From positions 124,001 through 188,000 of the forward strand of contig NZ_JADIJE010000005.1 in the NCBI RefSeq assembly GCF_015278315.1: DNA of 64,000 nt. Direction: 5' to 3'. Shown here piece after piece: positions 8,878 to 19,878 of this stretch (within the stretch, counting starts at the first letter, position 1; every line of letters begins with the position of its first letter). A program made the position numbers and the translations under genes. The notes under the pieces are model-generated. The model made no database searches. It saw only the letters and a program-made list of their open reading frames with translations, and was not told where the DNA came from. This DNA comes from Microbacterium ureisolvens (GTDB lineage: Bacteria > Actinomycetota > Actinomycetes > Actinomycetales > Microbacteriaceae).

Positions 8878-11232
8878 TCAGCGGCGCTCGACCGCCTGCC
8901 TGTCGGACGCCGCCCGGCTGGTCTCGGCGGGGGCGACCCGGAAGGTGGCGCTCAGCAGGGCCGCGTCGCGGGATGACGGGCCCACCAGCAGCTCGAACTC
9001 TCCCGCCTCGACGAGGCGCCGGCCCGCGGCATCCACGATCGTGCATTCCGCGACCGGGAGGGAGAGCTCGACGGACGCGGACTGCCCGGGCGCGAGATCG
9101 ACGTGGCGGTACGCCTTGAGCTCCTTGTCGGCCCAGCTCACCGACGTCACGCTGTCGCGCACGTAGACCTGCACGACCTCGTGCGCCGGGCGCTCACCCG
9201 TGTTGCGCAGCTCGACCACGGCGCGCACGGTGTCGTCCCCTCCGAGCTCGGCCTCGACGATCCGCAGCCCCGAGTACTCGACCGACGTGTACGACAGGCC
9301 CTCGCCGAAGGCGAAGGCGGGGCTCTGCGTGAGGTCCGCATAGCGGTCGCCATGCTGCCCGCGGATCTGGTTGTAGTAGATCGGCAGCTGTCCGGCGTGG
9401 CGCGCGAACGAGACCGGCAGGCGGCCGCTCGGCTCGATGAGGCCGAGGAGCAGCTCGGCGATCGCCTGGCCCCCGCGCATGCCCGGGTTGGCCGCCCAGA
9501 CGAGGGCCGCGGCATCCGTCACCGCCGCCGGCAGCACGTGCGGCTTGGACGCGAGCAGCACCACCACGAGCGGCTTCCCAGTGGCCGCGAGCGCCTCGAG
9601 CATCGCGATCTGGCCGCCCACGAGCTCGAGCGTCGCCGTCGACCGTCCTTCGCCGACGAGCTCGATGCGGTCGCCGACCACGGCGACGACCCAGTCCGCC
9701 GCCTCGGCGGCGGCGACCGCCTCGGCGATGAGCCCGGCGTCGGGAGCACTGGGCACGACCACCTGCGGTCGCGGCTGCCCGTCGGGGAAGTAGGCGCCCT
9801 CAGGATCCTCCTCGAGGCGGAGGATGTCGGCGCCGCGGGCGTGCGTGATCTCCCACTCGACGGGGGCGTGCGCGCGCACGCCGTCGAGCACGGTGGTGAT
9901 CATCTCGCGTGGGTGGCCCTCGGGGATCCAGTCGACCTGGCCCGACGAGCCGGCCCAGTCGCCGAGCTGGGTCTGCGCGTCGTCGGCGAGCGGGCCGACG
10001 ACGGCGATCCGACGGGGACCGGTCGCACCCGCGGCGCGCCCGGAGCCGTCGGCGACGAGTCCGCCGTCCAACGGCAGCGTGCCGTCGTTGCGCAGCAGGA
10101 CGAGCGACCGCCGGGCCACCTCCAGGTTCAGCGCGGCGTGCTCGGCCGAGCCGACCGCGGTGGCGATGCGCTCGCGGTCGGGGAGACGCGGATCCTCGAA
10201 GAGCCCGAACTCGAACTTGAGCAGCAGGATGCGCGCCACGGCGCGGTCCAGTGCCTCCTCGGTCATGAGCCCCTGGGCGAGGGCGTCGAGAGCACCCTGG
10301 TAGAAGCCGGGCGTCGTCATGATCATGTCGTTGCCGGCGAGCACGGCCGCCGCGGCCGCGTGCGCGTAGTCAGGCTGCACCTTCTGCTCCCACACCATCC
10401 GGCCGACGTTGTCCCAGTCGGTGATGAGGGTGCCGGTGTAGCCCCACTCGCCACGCAGCACGTCGTTCAGGAGCCAGTCGTTCACCGTGATCGGCACGCC
10501 GTCGGTGGACTGGTAGCCGAGCATGAAGGTGCGGCATCCCTCCCTCGCCACCCTCTCGAACGGCGGCAGGAACCACGACCGCAGCTTGCGGCGCGACAGG
10601 TCGGCCTCGCTGGCGTCGCGGCCGCCCTGGGTCTCGGAGTAGCCCGCGAAGTGCTTGGCGGTCGCCAGGATCGCGGTCGGATCCTCCAGCCCGCCGCCCT
10701 GGTAGCCGCGGACCATGGCCGAGGCGAGCTCGCCGATCAGGAACGGGTCCTCGCCGAACGTCTCGTCCACGCGGCCCCAGCGCAGGTCGCGGGTGATGCA
10801 GAGCACCGGCGAGAAGGTCCAGTGGATGCCGGTCGCCGAGACCTCGACGGCGGTCGCCCGCGCGACACGCTCGGCCAGCCCGGCATCCCAGGTCGCCGCC
10901 ATGCCGAGCTGCGTCGGATAGATCGTCGCGCCCTCCCAGAAGGAGTGACCATGGATGCAGTCCTCGCCGACGAGCAGCGGAATGCGCAGGCGCGTCTGCA
11001 GCGTCAGCTCGCGAGCCCGCAGCACCTTCTCGGGCGAGGCGTGCAGGATCGAGCCCGCGTGCTTGTGCAGCACCTGGTCCTCGAGGTCGTCGCGGGCGTC
11101 GAGCTGCAGCATCTGGCCGATCTTCTCCTCGACGCTCATGCGGCCGAGGAGATCGGCGATGCGATCGGCGACCGGGAGCGAGACGTCGAGATAGGCCGGG
11201 CACCCTCCTTCGTGATGGCGGGCGTCGGTCAC
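8878..11232 (-). CDS. Glycoside hydrolase family 3 beta-glycosidase, cytoplasmic
   Basis: A 784-residue GH3 enzyme (beta-glucosidase or beta-xylosidase type) removing sugars from the non-reducing ends of short oligosaccharides. The GTG start at 11232 overlaps the permease stop by 4 bp (GTGA) and follows a GACAGGAG site. Domain order is the GH3 barrel (residues 20-330, with the likely nucleophile Asp in LITDWDNVG near residue 267), the alpha/beta sandwich (350-600) and a C-terminal fibronectin III-like domain (about 690-760, with ELRNTGERPAHEVVQVYVRD). There is no signal peptide, so it acts on imported sugars, matching its place at the end of a solute-uptake operon. The exact linkage specificity cannot be read from the sequence. 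Confidence 0.93.
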   Translation of the reverse strand: MTDARHHEGGCPAYLDVSLPVADRIADLLGRMSVEEKIGQMLQLDARDDLEDQVLHKHAGSILHASPEKVLRARELTLQTRLRIPLLVGEDCIHGHSFWEGATIYPTQLGMAATWDAGLAERVARATAVEVSATGIHWTFSPVLCITRDLRWGRVDETFGEDPFLIGELASAMVRGYQGGGLEDPTAILATAKHFAGYSETQGGRDASEADLSRRKLRSWFLPPFERVAREGCRTFMLGYQSTDGVPITVNDWLLNDVLRGEWGYTGTLITDWDNVGRMVWEQKVQPDYAHAAAAAVLAGNDMIMTTPGFYQGALDALAQGLMTEEALDRAVARILLLKFEFGLFEDPRLPDRERIATAVGSAEHAALNLEVARRSLVLLRNDGTLPLDGGLVADGSGRAAGATGPRRIAVVGPLADDAQTQLGDWAGSSGQVDWIPEGHPREMITTVLDGVRAHAPVEWEITHARGADILRLEEDPEGAYFPDGQPRPQVVVPSAPDAGLIAEAVAAAEAADWVVAVVGDRIELVGEGRSTATLELVGGQIAMLEALAATGKPLVVVLLASKPHVLPAAVTDAAALVWAANPGMRGGQAIAELLLGLIEPSGRLPVSFARHAGQLPIYYNQIRGQHGDRYADLTQSPAFAFGEGLSYTSVEYSGLRIVEAELGGDDTVRAVVELRNTGERPAHEVVQVYVRDSVTSVSWADKELKAYRHVDLAPGQSASVELSLPVAECTIVDAAGRRLVEAGEFELLVGPSSRDAALLSATFRVAPAETSRAASDRQAVERR

Positions 11233-12314
11233 GGGGTCTCCTGTCGGGCGGCTGCGGGGGAAGCGGATGCTGCGACCCGGCCGGGTGCGGTCGCGCCGGT
11301 GCGCACGGCGGTCACGGCGGCGTTCGCCTTGAGCCCCTTCTTGCGCAGGGCGCGCGAGCGCTCGCCGGCCGAGCGCAGGCGCGGGTTGACGTACTCGTCG
11401 ATGCCGAAGTTGATGAGCGACAGAGCCATCCCCAGGAGCGCGATGCACAGACCCGCCGGGATGTACCACCACCAGTAGTCGGGGAAGGCGCCGTTCTGCT
11501 GCGCCCAGAAGAGGATCGTGCCCCAGTTGAGGTTGGTGATCGGGATCACGCCGATGAAGGCGAGGGTGGTGAGCCCCAGCACGGCGGCCGTTACGGTGCC
11601 GACGAAGCTCGACGCGATGATCGCCATCAGGTTCGGCAGCATCTCGACCGTGATGATCCGCCCGAGCGGCTCGCCGTTGGCGCGCGCCGCCTGCACGAAG
11701 TCGCGGTTGCGCAGCGACATCGTCTGCGCCCGCAGCACGCGCGCGCCCCACGCCCACCCGGTGAGCGCGAGCACGGCCGAGATCAGCAGGAGGCTCGGGT
11801 CCTCGAACTGCGAGGCGATGATGATCATGAGCGGCAGGCCGGGCAGCACGAGGAAGACGTTCGTGATCGCCGACAGGCTCTCGCTCTTCCAGCCCGTGAC
11901 GATGCCGGCGGTCACGCCGATCGCGACCGCGATCGCGGTCGCCAGCACGCCCGAGAGCAGGCCGACGACGAGCACGCCGCGCGTCCCGTAGATGATCTGG
12001 CTGAAGATGTCCTCGCCCATGTGGCTCGTGCCGAGGAGGTGCTGCCACGAGGGCGGCTGCTTGAGCGCTGAGTAGTCCTTATCGAGCGGGCCGTACGGGG
12101 CGATCAGGTCGCCGAAGATCGCGAGCAGCACGAAGAAGCCCAGGATCGCGATGCCCGTGAGCGACTTGCGGTTGCGGAACATCGCGAACGACGAGCCGAT
12201 GCGCGACCGCACCGAGGGGTTCGCGGGCTTCGGGGCCGGCGCGACGGAGGGCTCGTGCTCGTTGCCGGGGCGCGGGGTCTCGGCGTCCAGCGCGGAGGTG
12301 GTGGGAACGGTCAT
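11229..12314 (-). CDS. ABC transporter permease, DppC/OppC type
   Basis: A 361-residue inner-membrane permease. The ATG at 12314 (MTVPTTSALDAE) is chosen because it lies 1 bp after the stop of the upstream permease. After a charged cytoplasmic N-terminus of about 60 residues comes a hydrophobic segment (ILGFFVLLAIFGDLIAPYG), then the binding-protein-dependent transport domain with six helices; the EAA-type loop is in the RANGEPLGRIITVEMLPN region. With the DppB-type partner it forms the channel of the operon's importer. A C-terminal basic and Ala-rich tail of about 40 residues is longer than usual. Confidence 0.92.
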   Translation of the reverse strand: MTVPTTSALDAETPRPGNEHEPSVAPAPKPANPSVRSRIGSSFAMFRNRKSLTGIAILGFFVLLAIFGDLIAPYGPLDKDYSALKQPPSWQHLLGTSHMGEDIFSQIIYGTRGVLVVGLLSGVLATAIAVAIGVTAGIVTGWKSESLSAITNVFLVLPGLPLMIIIASQFEDPSLLLISAVLALTGWAWGARVLRAQTMSLRNRDFVQAARANGEPLGRIITVEMLPNLMAIIASSFVGTVTAAVLGLTTLAFIGVIPITNLNWGTILFWAQQNGAFPDYWWWYIPAGLCIALLGMALSLINFGIDEYVNPRLRSAGERSRALRKKGLKANAAVTAVRTGATAPGRVAASASPAAARQETP

Positions 12315-12315
12315 G

Positions 12316-13292
12316 TCAGGCCTCCTGGCGGGCGCGCGGGTCGAGGATGACATACGCGATGTCGGCGAGGATGTTGGTGAACAGCACCGCGAGCGTGATG
12401 ACGAGGAACACGCCCTGCATGAGCGGGTAGTCCTTGGCGTTGGTCGCGTCGAGCAGCAGCTTGCCGATGCCCGGATACGAGAACACCAGTTCCATGACGA
12501 GGGTGCCGCCGACGATGAAGCCGAGGGCCAGCGCGAAGCTCGACAGCTGCGGCAGCATCGCATTGCGGGCGGCGTACGTCGTCACGACGCGGCGGTCCGA
12601 GAGGCCCTTCGCCTGCGCGACGGTGATGTAGTCCTCGTCGAGGACGGTGATCATCATGTTGCGCATGCCGAGGATCCAGCCGCCCAGCGACGCGATCACG
12701 ATCGTGATCGCGGGGAGCGCGCCGTGGTACAGCACCTCTCCCACGAACTCCGGTGTGAGGCCGGGCCTGGTTCCCTTGCCGTACGCGTGGGATGCCGGGA
12801 ACCACCCCAGCGCCGACGCGAAGACCGCGATCGCGATGAGGCCCATCCAGAAGTAGGGGACCGTCGAGAAGAACGTGGCGACCGGGATGACGGCATCCGA
12901 TCCGCGTCCGCGGCGCCAGCCGATCACCGCTCCGACGACCGTGCCGAGCACGAACGAGATCACCGTGGCGATGCCGACGAGGCCGACGGTCCAGGGCAGC
13001 GCCGTGCCGATCACGTCGGTGACCGGTGCCAGGCCGTGGGAGAACGACCGGCCCAGGTTGCCCGAGAACAGCAGCTGCCAGTAGTCGAGGTACTGCTGCC
13101 AGAGGCTCTTCTCCTCGTCGAGGCCGAAGAGCGTGCGCAGCGCCTCGATGGCCTCGGGACTGATCTTGCCCTGGTTCTTCTGCAGGTAGGCCGAGACCGG
13201 GTCGCCCTTCATCGAGTGCGCGATGACGAAGTTGATCGTGATGGCCGCCCACGCCGTGAACAGGTAGAACAGGGTGCGTCGGAGCGCGAACC

Positions 13293-13296
<4 letters not shown>
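12316..13296 (-). CDS. ABC transporter permease, DppB/OppB type
   Basis: A 326-residue permease starting MRFALRRTLFYLFTAW, the usual N-terminal helix of DppB proteins, followed by a large extracytoplasmic loop (residues 35-95) and five more helices. The EAA-loop region (AKGLSDRRVVTTYAARNA) contacts the ATPases. The start overlaps the stop of the ATPase gene by 4 bp and its stop is 1 bp before the DppC-type gene, so coupling is tight. It belongs to the peptide/nickel/oligosaccharide class (PepT family) of importers. Confidence 0.93.
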
Positions 13297-14095
<799 letters not shown>

Positions 14096-14099
<4 letters not shown>

Positions 14100-14983
14100 G
14101 CGGAGACCTCCAGAGAATCGGATGCCGCGGGCGAGGCATCCGTCGATCCTCCGCCGCCGCGCACGAAGTCGCCCCGGTCGCCCGTGAGACTGGGGAACGA
14201 CGACAGCAGCCGCTTGGTGTACTCGTGCTGCGGGTTGCGGTAGATGTTCTCGGCGGTGTCGAGCTCGACGATGCGGCCCTCGCGCATCACGGCGATGCGG
14301 TCGGAGATCTCCAGGAGCAGCGGCAGGTCGTGCGTGATGAAGACGACCGAGAAGCCGAACTCGCGGCGGAGGTCGGAGATCTGCGCGAGGATCTCGCGCT
14401 GCACGAGCACGTCGAGGGCCGTCGTCGGCTCGTCCATGATCATCAGCTGAGGGTGCAGCGCGAGGGCCATCGCGATCATGACGCGCTGGCGCATACCGCC
14501 CGACAGCTCGTGGGGGAACGACTTGAGGCGGTCGCGACCGACGCCGACGAGGTCGAGCAGATCGCCGCAGGCGCGGGTGCGCTCGCCGCGGGACATCTCA
14601 GGCCGGTGCGTCGTGAAGACGTCGCCGAGCTGCCGCCCGACGTTGATCACGGGGTTCAGCGCGTTCATGGCGCCCTGGAAGACCATCGAGGCCTTGTCCC
14701 AGCGGAACCGCCGCATCTCGTCGTCGCTCAGGGCGCCGATGTCGACGACCTCGCCGGTCGCGTCGTGGAACACCGCACTGCCGCCGGTGATGACGGCGGG
14801 CGGCTTGAGGAGGCGCTGGATGCCGTAGGCCAGCGTGGTCTTGCCCGAGCCGGATTCACCGGCCAGGCCCAGGATCTCTCCGCGCTTGAGCTCCAGCGAC
14901 ACGTCGCGCACCGCCTCGACGGGCGGGTCGACGTCGTAGGTGACGCTGAAGTCGGAGATCGTCAGCAGAACGTCTTCGGTCAT
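14096..14983 (-). CDS. ABC transporter ATP-binding protein, DppD/OppD type
   Basis: A 295-residue ATPase with Walker A (GESGSGKTTLA), signature LSGGMRQRV, Walker B LMIMDEPTTALD and H-loop FITHDLP. It is the second motor subunit of the importer, overlapping the next ATPase by 4 bp. It is the first gene after the hairpin that follows the binding-protein gene. The four-cysteine iron-sulfur motif seen in some OppD-like C-termini is absent. Confidence 0.92.
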
Positions 14984-15061
14984 ATCTCGATCGGGCTCGT
15001 GGGATGGATGGGCTCGTCTTCGCGGGGGAGGCCCGGGCGGCCATGGGCTGCCCGGGCGCCG

Positions 15062-15095
15062 TGCAGGGGCTGGGCCGGCGGGCCCAGCCCCTGCA
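15062..15095 (-). terminator. Hairpin between binding-protein and ATPase genes
   Basis: A perfect 15-bp stem (15062-15076 with 15081-15095) with a 4-nt loop follows the stop of the solute-binding gene, inside the operon. It resembles the intercistronic hairpins that keep binding protein in excess over the membrane components, by partial termination or by protecting the upstream mRNA. Confidence 0.7.
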
Positions 15096-15105
15096 GCGGT
15101 CGCTC

Positions 15106-16764
15106 TCAGTCCGCGGGCTGGAGCTTGGTGAGGATGTACACCGCCGTCGGCTGCGTCGGGTCGGCGGGGACGTACGGGTCGTCCTCACCGGGCCAGCCGA
15201 CGAAGCTGCGGGTGTTGTACTGGCTCAGGAACGGACGCGTCCCGATCGGCATCGCCGGCACCTGGTCGACGAAGATCTTCTGCACCGTCTCGAGCGCGGC
15301 GGCGCGCGTCGCGTCGTCGGTCGTGCTGGCGTACTCCGAGAGCGCGGCCGTCGCCTCCGGGCTGTCGAACCGCCCGAAGTTGAAGTCGGCGGTCTCGCCC
15401 AGGGGCTTGAGGAACCGGCCGTCCATCTGGTCGCTGTACAGGTCGTACGGGGTAGCGCCCGAGTCGGTCCAGTGCAGGATCGCCTGGAAGTCGCCCGTGC
15501 CCTTGGCCTCCCACCACGAGTCCGCGTCAGGGGTGTCGACAGCCGCCTCGACGCCGAGCCCCTTGACGGAGTCCGAGATGAGGCTGATGCCGGTGACGTA
15601 GTCGTTCCAGCCCTGCGGCACCGACAGCGTGAACGTCACCGCTTCGCCGTCGGGGTCGATGAGGGCGTCGCCGTCCCACGTGTAGCCGGCCTCTTCGAGC
15701 ACCTTCTTGGCACCGTCGACGTCGACCGCGTACTCCTGGCCGTCGAACTCCGAGGCGATGTACGCATCGCCGGCGGGGGTCGGCAGACCCGTCACCGAGG
15801 TGAGCGCCGGAACGCCGCCCTCGCGTGCGATCTCCTGGTGCTTGGCGCGGTCGATGACCATGTTGACGGCCTTGCGGAACGCGACGTCGCTGAAGGGCTT
15901 GGTCTCGGTGTTGACGAACATCGTGTCGATGCCCAGACCCGCGGCCGCCCAGTAGACGTTGTGGTCGGGGTCCTTGTCGAGGTACGCGGACTGCACGTTC
16001 GGGATGAACGCCTGCGCCCAGTCGGCGTCGCCGCCTGCGAGCGCGGTGGTCAGGGCGGTGTTGTCTGCGTACGACACGTAGTACAGCGTCGGAACCGCGA
16101 GCTCGCCGCCCCAGTAGTCGTCGCGCGCGGTGAGCTCGACCGCCTGGGTGCTGAAGCTGCTCAGCACGTAGGGGCCGGTGCCGACCGGCTCCTCGTTGGC
16201 GAAGGTGGTCGGGTCGTCGACCTCCTCCCAGATGTGCTTGGGGACGATGAGCTTGTGCAGGACCTTGTCCTGCTTGATGAACATGGGGTTCTCGAACGAG
16301 AGGGTCACGGTGTCGCCGTCGACCGCGATGTCGGAGATGCCGAGCGCCGTCGTGTCCAGCGCCGGGTTGTCCTTGACCATCTGGAACGTGTAGGCGATGT
16401 CGTCCGCCGTGAAGTCCTCGCCGTCGTTCCAGGTCACGCCTTCGCGGGCGGTGAGCTGCACGGACTTGTAGTCCTCCGACCAGGTGATCTCCGACGCCAG
16501 CCACGGCACGACGTCCGCGGTGGGGTCGACGAGGTTCACGATGCCCAGCGGCTCGAAGATGGCGTTGGCGTATCCCAGGCGCAGCGCCGAGGAGTCGCCC
16601 ACCCAGGGGTTGTTGCCCTCGGTCGTGATGGGGCCGTCGGGCTTGGCGATGGTCAGGGATGCGCCGTCTCCGGGCTCCGCCGAGTCGCCGCCGCCGGCTG
16701 CGCAGCCGGTCAGCGCGATCGCCGCGGCGAGGCCGACGGCGACGAGGGAGGATCTGAGCCTCAT
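15106..16764 (-). CDS. Extracytoplasmic solute-binding lipoprotein, family 5
   Basis: A 552-residue binding protein (SBP_bac_5, the oligopeptide/oligosaccharide class). It begins with a lipoprotein signal peptide, lipobox ALTGC with Cys21 as the lipidated residue, so it sits on the outer face of the cytoplasmic membrane. The body has the usual family features: NDGEDFTADDIAYTFQMV, the VTLSFENP region and a late GWNDYVTG segment. It is first in an operon with two ATPases, two permeases and a GH3 glycosidase, which suggests the ligand is a short oligosaccharide or glycoside rather than a peptide. A divergent TetR-type gene with a palindromic operator lies 100-200 bp upstream. Confidence 0.93.
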   Translation of the reverse strand: MRLRSSLVAVGLAAAIALTGCAAGGGDSAEPGDGASLTIAKPDGPITTEGNNPWVGDSSALRLGYANAIFEPLGIVNLVDPTADVVPWLASEITWSEDYKSVQLTAREGVTWNDGEDFTADDIAYTFQMVKDNPALDTTALGISDIAVDGDTVTLSFENPMFIKQDKVLHKLIVPKHIWEEVDDPTTFANEEPVGTGPYVLSSFSTQAVELTARDDYWGGELAVPTLYYVSYADNTALTTALAGGDADWAQAFIPNVQSAYLDKDPDHNVYWAAAGLGIDTMFVNTETKPFSDVAFRKAVNMVIDRAKHQEIAREGGVPALTSVTGLPTPAGDAYIASEFDGQEYAVDVDGAKKVLEEAGYTWDGDALIDPDGEAVTFTLSVPQGWNDYVTGISLISDSVKGLGVEAAVDTPDADSWWEAKGTGDFQAILHWTDSGATPYDLYSDQMDGRFLKPLGETADFNFGRFDSPEATAALSEYASTTDDATRAAALETVQKIFVDQVPAMPIGTRPFLSQYNTRSFVGWPGEDDPYVPADPTQPTAVYILTKLQPAD

Positions 16765-16839
16765 TGCTACTCCTTCGTGTGTGCACGACGTCGTGCTCGC
16801 GAGGTCGACCGCGACGTCGAGGGGGTGATTGCCGGATCA

Positions 16840-16870
16840 ACTTACAATCAAGTAAGTAACTTGTGCAAGT
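16840..16870. promoter_or_regulatory. Two adjacent inverted repeats, likely TetR operator
   Basis: Between the divergent binding-protein and TetR genes lie two inverted repeats: ACTTAC-N6-GTAAGT (16840-16857) and ACTTG-TG-CAAGT (16859-16870). The half-sites share ACTT. The location in the short AT-richer part of a divergent promoter fits autoregulation plus control of the uptake operon. The regulator assignment is inference from position. Confidence 0.65.
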
Positions 16871-16964
16871 AGGGTGTGCAGAGGAGCACGGATGGCCGTG
16901 CGTAGACTCACAGGCGCCGGCGCAGACGCACACCGACAGCCGGCGAAGAAGGGGGTGCCGACCC

Positions 16965-17621
16965 ATGGCAGGACCGCGTCGGCAGCCGCGTTCGCGGCCC
17001 GAGACACTCGCCAAGCGGCGCGACATCCTCGATGCCGCCGTGGAGATCTTCGGAAGCAAGGGATTCGCCGGCGGCACGCTGCAGGAGATCGCCGACCAGG
17101 TGGGCATGACCCACGCCGGGATCCTCCACCACTTCGGCTCGAAGGATCAGCTGCTGCTGCAGGTGCTCCAGCACCGTGACGAGACGGACGTCGCCGATCT
17201 GGAGGAGCAGCACATCCCCGACGGTATGCCGCTGTTCCGGCACCTCGTGCGCACGGCGTTCGTCAACGCCCATCGCGCGGGGATCGTGCAGGCGTACGTC
17301 GTGCTCTCGGCTGAGTCGGTGACCGACGACCACCCCGGCCGCGACTTCTTCCAGAAGCGGTATCAGACCCTCCGGACCGAGGTCGCCCACGCGTTCGCCG
17401 TCGTGTGCGCCGAGCGCGGCGTCACCGAGCCCGCCACCGTCGCCTACGCGTCGACGAGCATCCTCGCCGTCATGGACGGCCTCCAGGTGCAGTGGCTCCT
17501 CGATCCCGACGACGTCGACCTGGCGCGGGCCTCCGAGTTCGCGATCGAGGCGATCGTGTCGGCCGTGCTGACACCGCAGCCCTCGCCGCTGTCCGAACCG
17601 GCCTCGAACGCGCAGACATGA
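16965..17621 (+). CDS. TetR/AcrR family transcriptional regulator
   Basis: A 218-residue regulator starting at ATG 16965 (MAGPRRQPRSRPE); upstream in-frame starts would run back through the operator region. The N-terminal helix-turn-helix covers residues 20-65 (ILDAAVEIFGSKGF, then LQEIADQVGMTHAGILHHFGSK). The C-terminal ligand-binding domain has no recognisable ligand signature. The gene is divergent from the ABC-GH3 operon and shares the palindromes at 16840-16870, so it probably represses that operon and itself until a sugar-derived ligand binds. TetR control of a glycoside operon is less common than LacI control. Confidence 0.88.
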   Translation: MAGPRRQPRSRPETLAKRRDILDAAVEIFGSKGFAGGTLQEIADQVGMTHAGILHHFGSKDQLLLQVLQHRDETDVADLEEQHIPDGMPLFRHLVRTAFVNAHRAGIVQAYVVLSAESVTDDHPGRDFFQKRYQTLRTEVAHAFAVVCAERGVTEPATVAYASTSILAVMDGLQVQWLLDPDDVDLARASEFAIEAIVSAVLTPQPSPLSEPASNAQT

Positions 17622-17623
17622 GC

Positions 17624-17655
17624 CGAGCGGATGCCGGGGGTCCGGCATCCGCTCG
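17624..17655. terminator. Bidirectional terminator hairpin
   Basis: A perfect 14-bp stem (17624-17637 with 17642-17655) with a 4-nt loop separates the convergent tetR-type gene and serC. The stem contains the word GCGGATGCCG, also seen in the terminator at 20849. Confidence 0.75.
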
Positions 17656-17667
17656 CCCGACGTCTTG

Positions 17668-18792
<1,125 letters not shown>

Positions 18793-18926
18793 CTAGAGAG
18801 CCACGGGCCCGCGCCCCGCCCGCGTGACGGGGCGTGACGGGGTGCCGCGCCAGGACCGGCCCGGCCCGGCGTCGGGAGCAGAGGATAGGCTGTCCTCAGC
18901 CCCTTGAGACCCCTGAGGACACCGCG

Positions 18927-19628
18927 ATGACCGACCTGATCGACACGACCGAGATGTACCTGCGCACGATCCTCGAGCTCGAGGAGGAGAACATCGTGCC
19001 GCTGCGGGCCCGCATCTCGGAGCGTCTCGGGCACTCGGGTCCCACCGTGTCGCAGACGATCGGCCGCATGGAGCGCGACGGCCTCGTCGTGGTCTCCGAG
19101 GACCGCAGTCTCGAGCTCACCGACGCCGGACGCCAGAAGGCCGTCGACGTGATGCGCAAGCACCGGCTCGCGGAGCGCCTGCTGTCCGACGTGATCGGGC
19201 TGGACTGGGCGTACGTGCACGAAGAGGCCTGCCGCTGGGAGCACGTCATGAGCGAGCAGGTCGAGCGCCGGCTCGTCGAGCTGCTGGGCCACCCCACCGA
19301 GTCGCCCTACGGCAACCCGATCCCCGGTCTCGACCAGCTGGGCGACGTGCCCACCGGCGGCTTCGAGCAGGGCGTCGTCGGTCTCGTGCGCCGCCTCAAC
19401 GACGCCGGCGAGCCCATCACCGGCACGGTGCGCCGCCTGGCCGAGCCCGCTCAGGTCGATCCCGAGCTGCTGCAGCAGCTCAAGGGCGCGGGCGTCGTGC
19501 CCGGCGCCGTCGGCGACTACCGCTACAACGAGGGCTACGTGCTCGTGCAGATGCAGGGCAGCGACGAGGGGCTGGAGCTCCCGGTCGAGGTCGCGTCGCA
19601 CATCTTCCTGGTCGACGAGGCGCGCTGA
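18927..19628 (+). CDS. DtxR/IdeR-family iron-dependent regulator
   Basis: A 233-residue metal-dependent repressor. The winged helix is at residues 5-75 (LRARISERLGHSGPTVSQTIGRMERDGLV). The dimerisation/metal domain contains HRLAERLL with the site 1 His and Glu, and EACRWEH with the Cys, Glu and His expected for site 2. The SH3-like C-terminal domain is present (FLVDEAR end). With Fe(II) it should bind 19-bp palindromes; one such site lies at 31508 in this window before a siderophore operon. ATG 18927 is the first Met of the conserved MTDLIDTTEMYLRTI start, and a possible -10 (TAGGCT) lies about 40 bases upstream. IdeR rather than MntR is favoured by the SH3 domain. Confidence 0.9.
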   Translation: MTDLIDTTEMYLRTILELEEENIVPLRARISERLGHSGPTVSQTIGRMERDGLVVVSEDRSLELTDAGRQKAVDVMRKHRLAERLLSDVIGLDWAYVHEEACRWEHVMSEQVERRLVELLGHPTESPYGNPIPGLDQLGDVPTGGFEQGVVGLVRRLNDAGEPITGTVRRLAEPAQVDPELLQQLKGAGVVPGAVGDYRYNEGYVLVQMQGSDEGLELPVEVASHIFLVDEAR

Positions 19629-19878
19629 CGGGAAAGCGGATGCCGCGCCCCGGCGCCCGTCCGACACACTGTGCGGAGATTGCCAGGCGTGGAGCGTGAC
19701 AGAATCGTGACCTTCGGGTAGCCTCGAACAGTCCACCAGGCCAGAAGCCCGCCGACCGGACCCCGCGTGGATTGCCTCACCGGCTCGTCGTCCACACGTG
19801 GCATAGCCCGCACATCGTGCCCCGACATCGAGTGCTGACGAGCCAGGCGCCCCGGCGCAGAGGCGCCGGAGGACCAGT

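Noticed and set aside
19629..19878. c-di-AMP (ydaO-type) riboswitch before the M23 peptidase
   Set aside because: Such switches precede cell-wall hydrolases in Actinobacteria, but I could not align the conserved core here. A TAGCCT -10-like element is the only clear signal.
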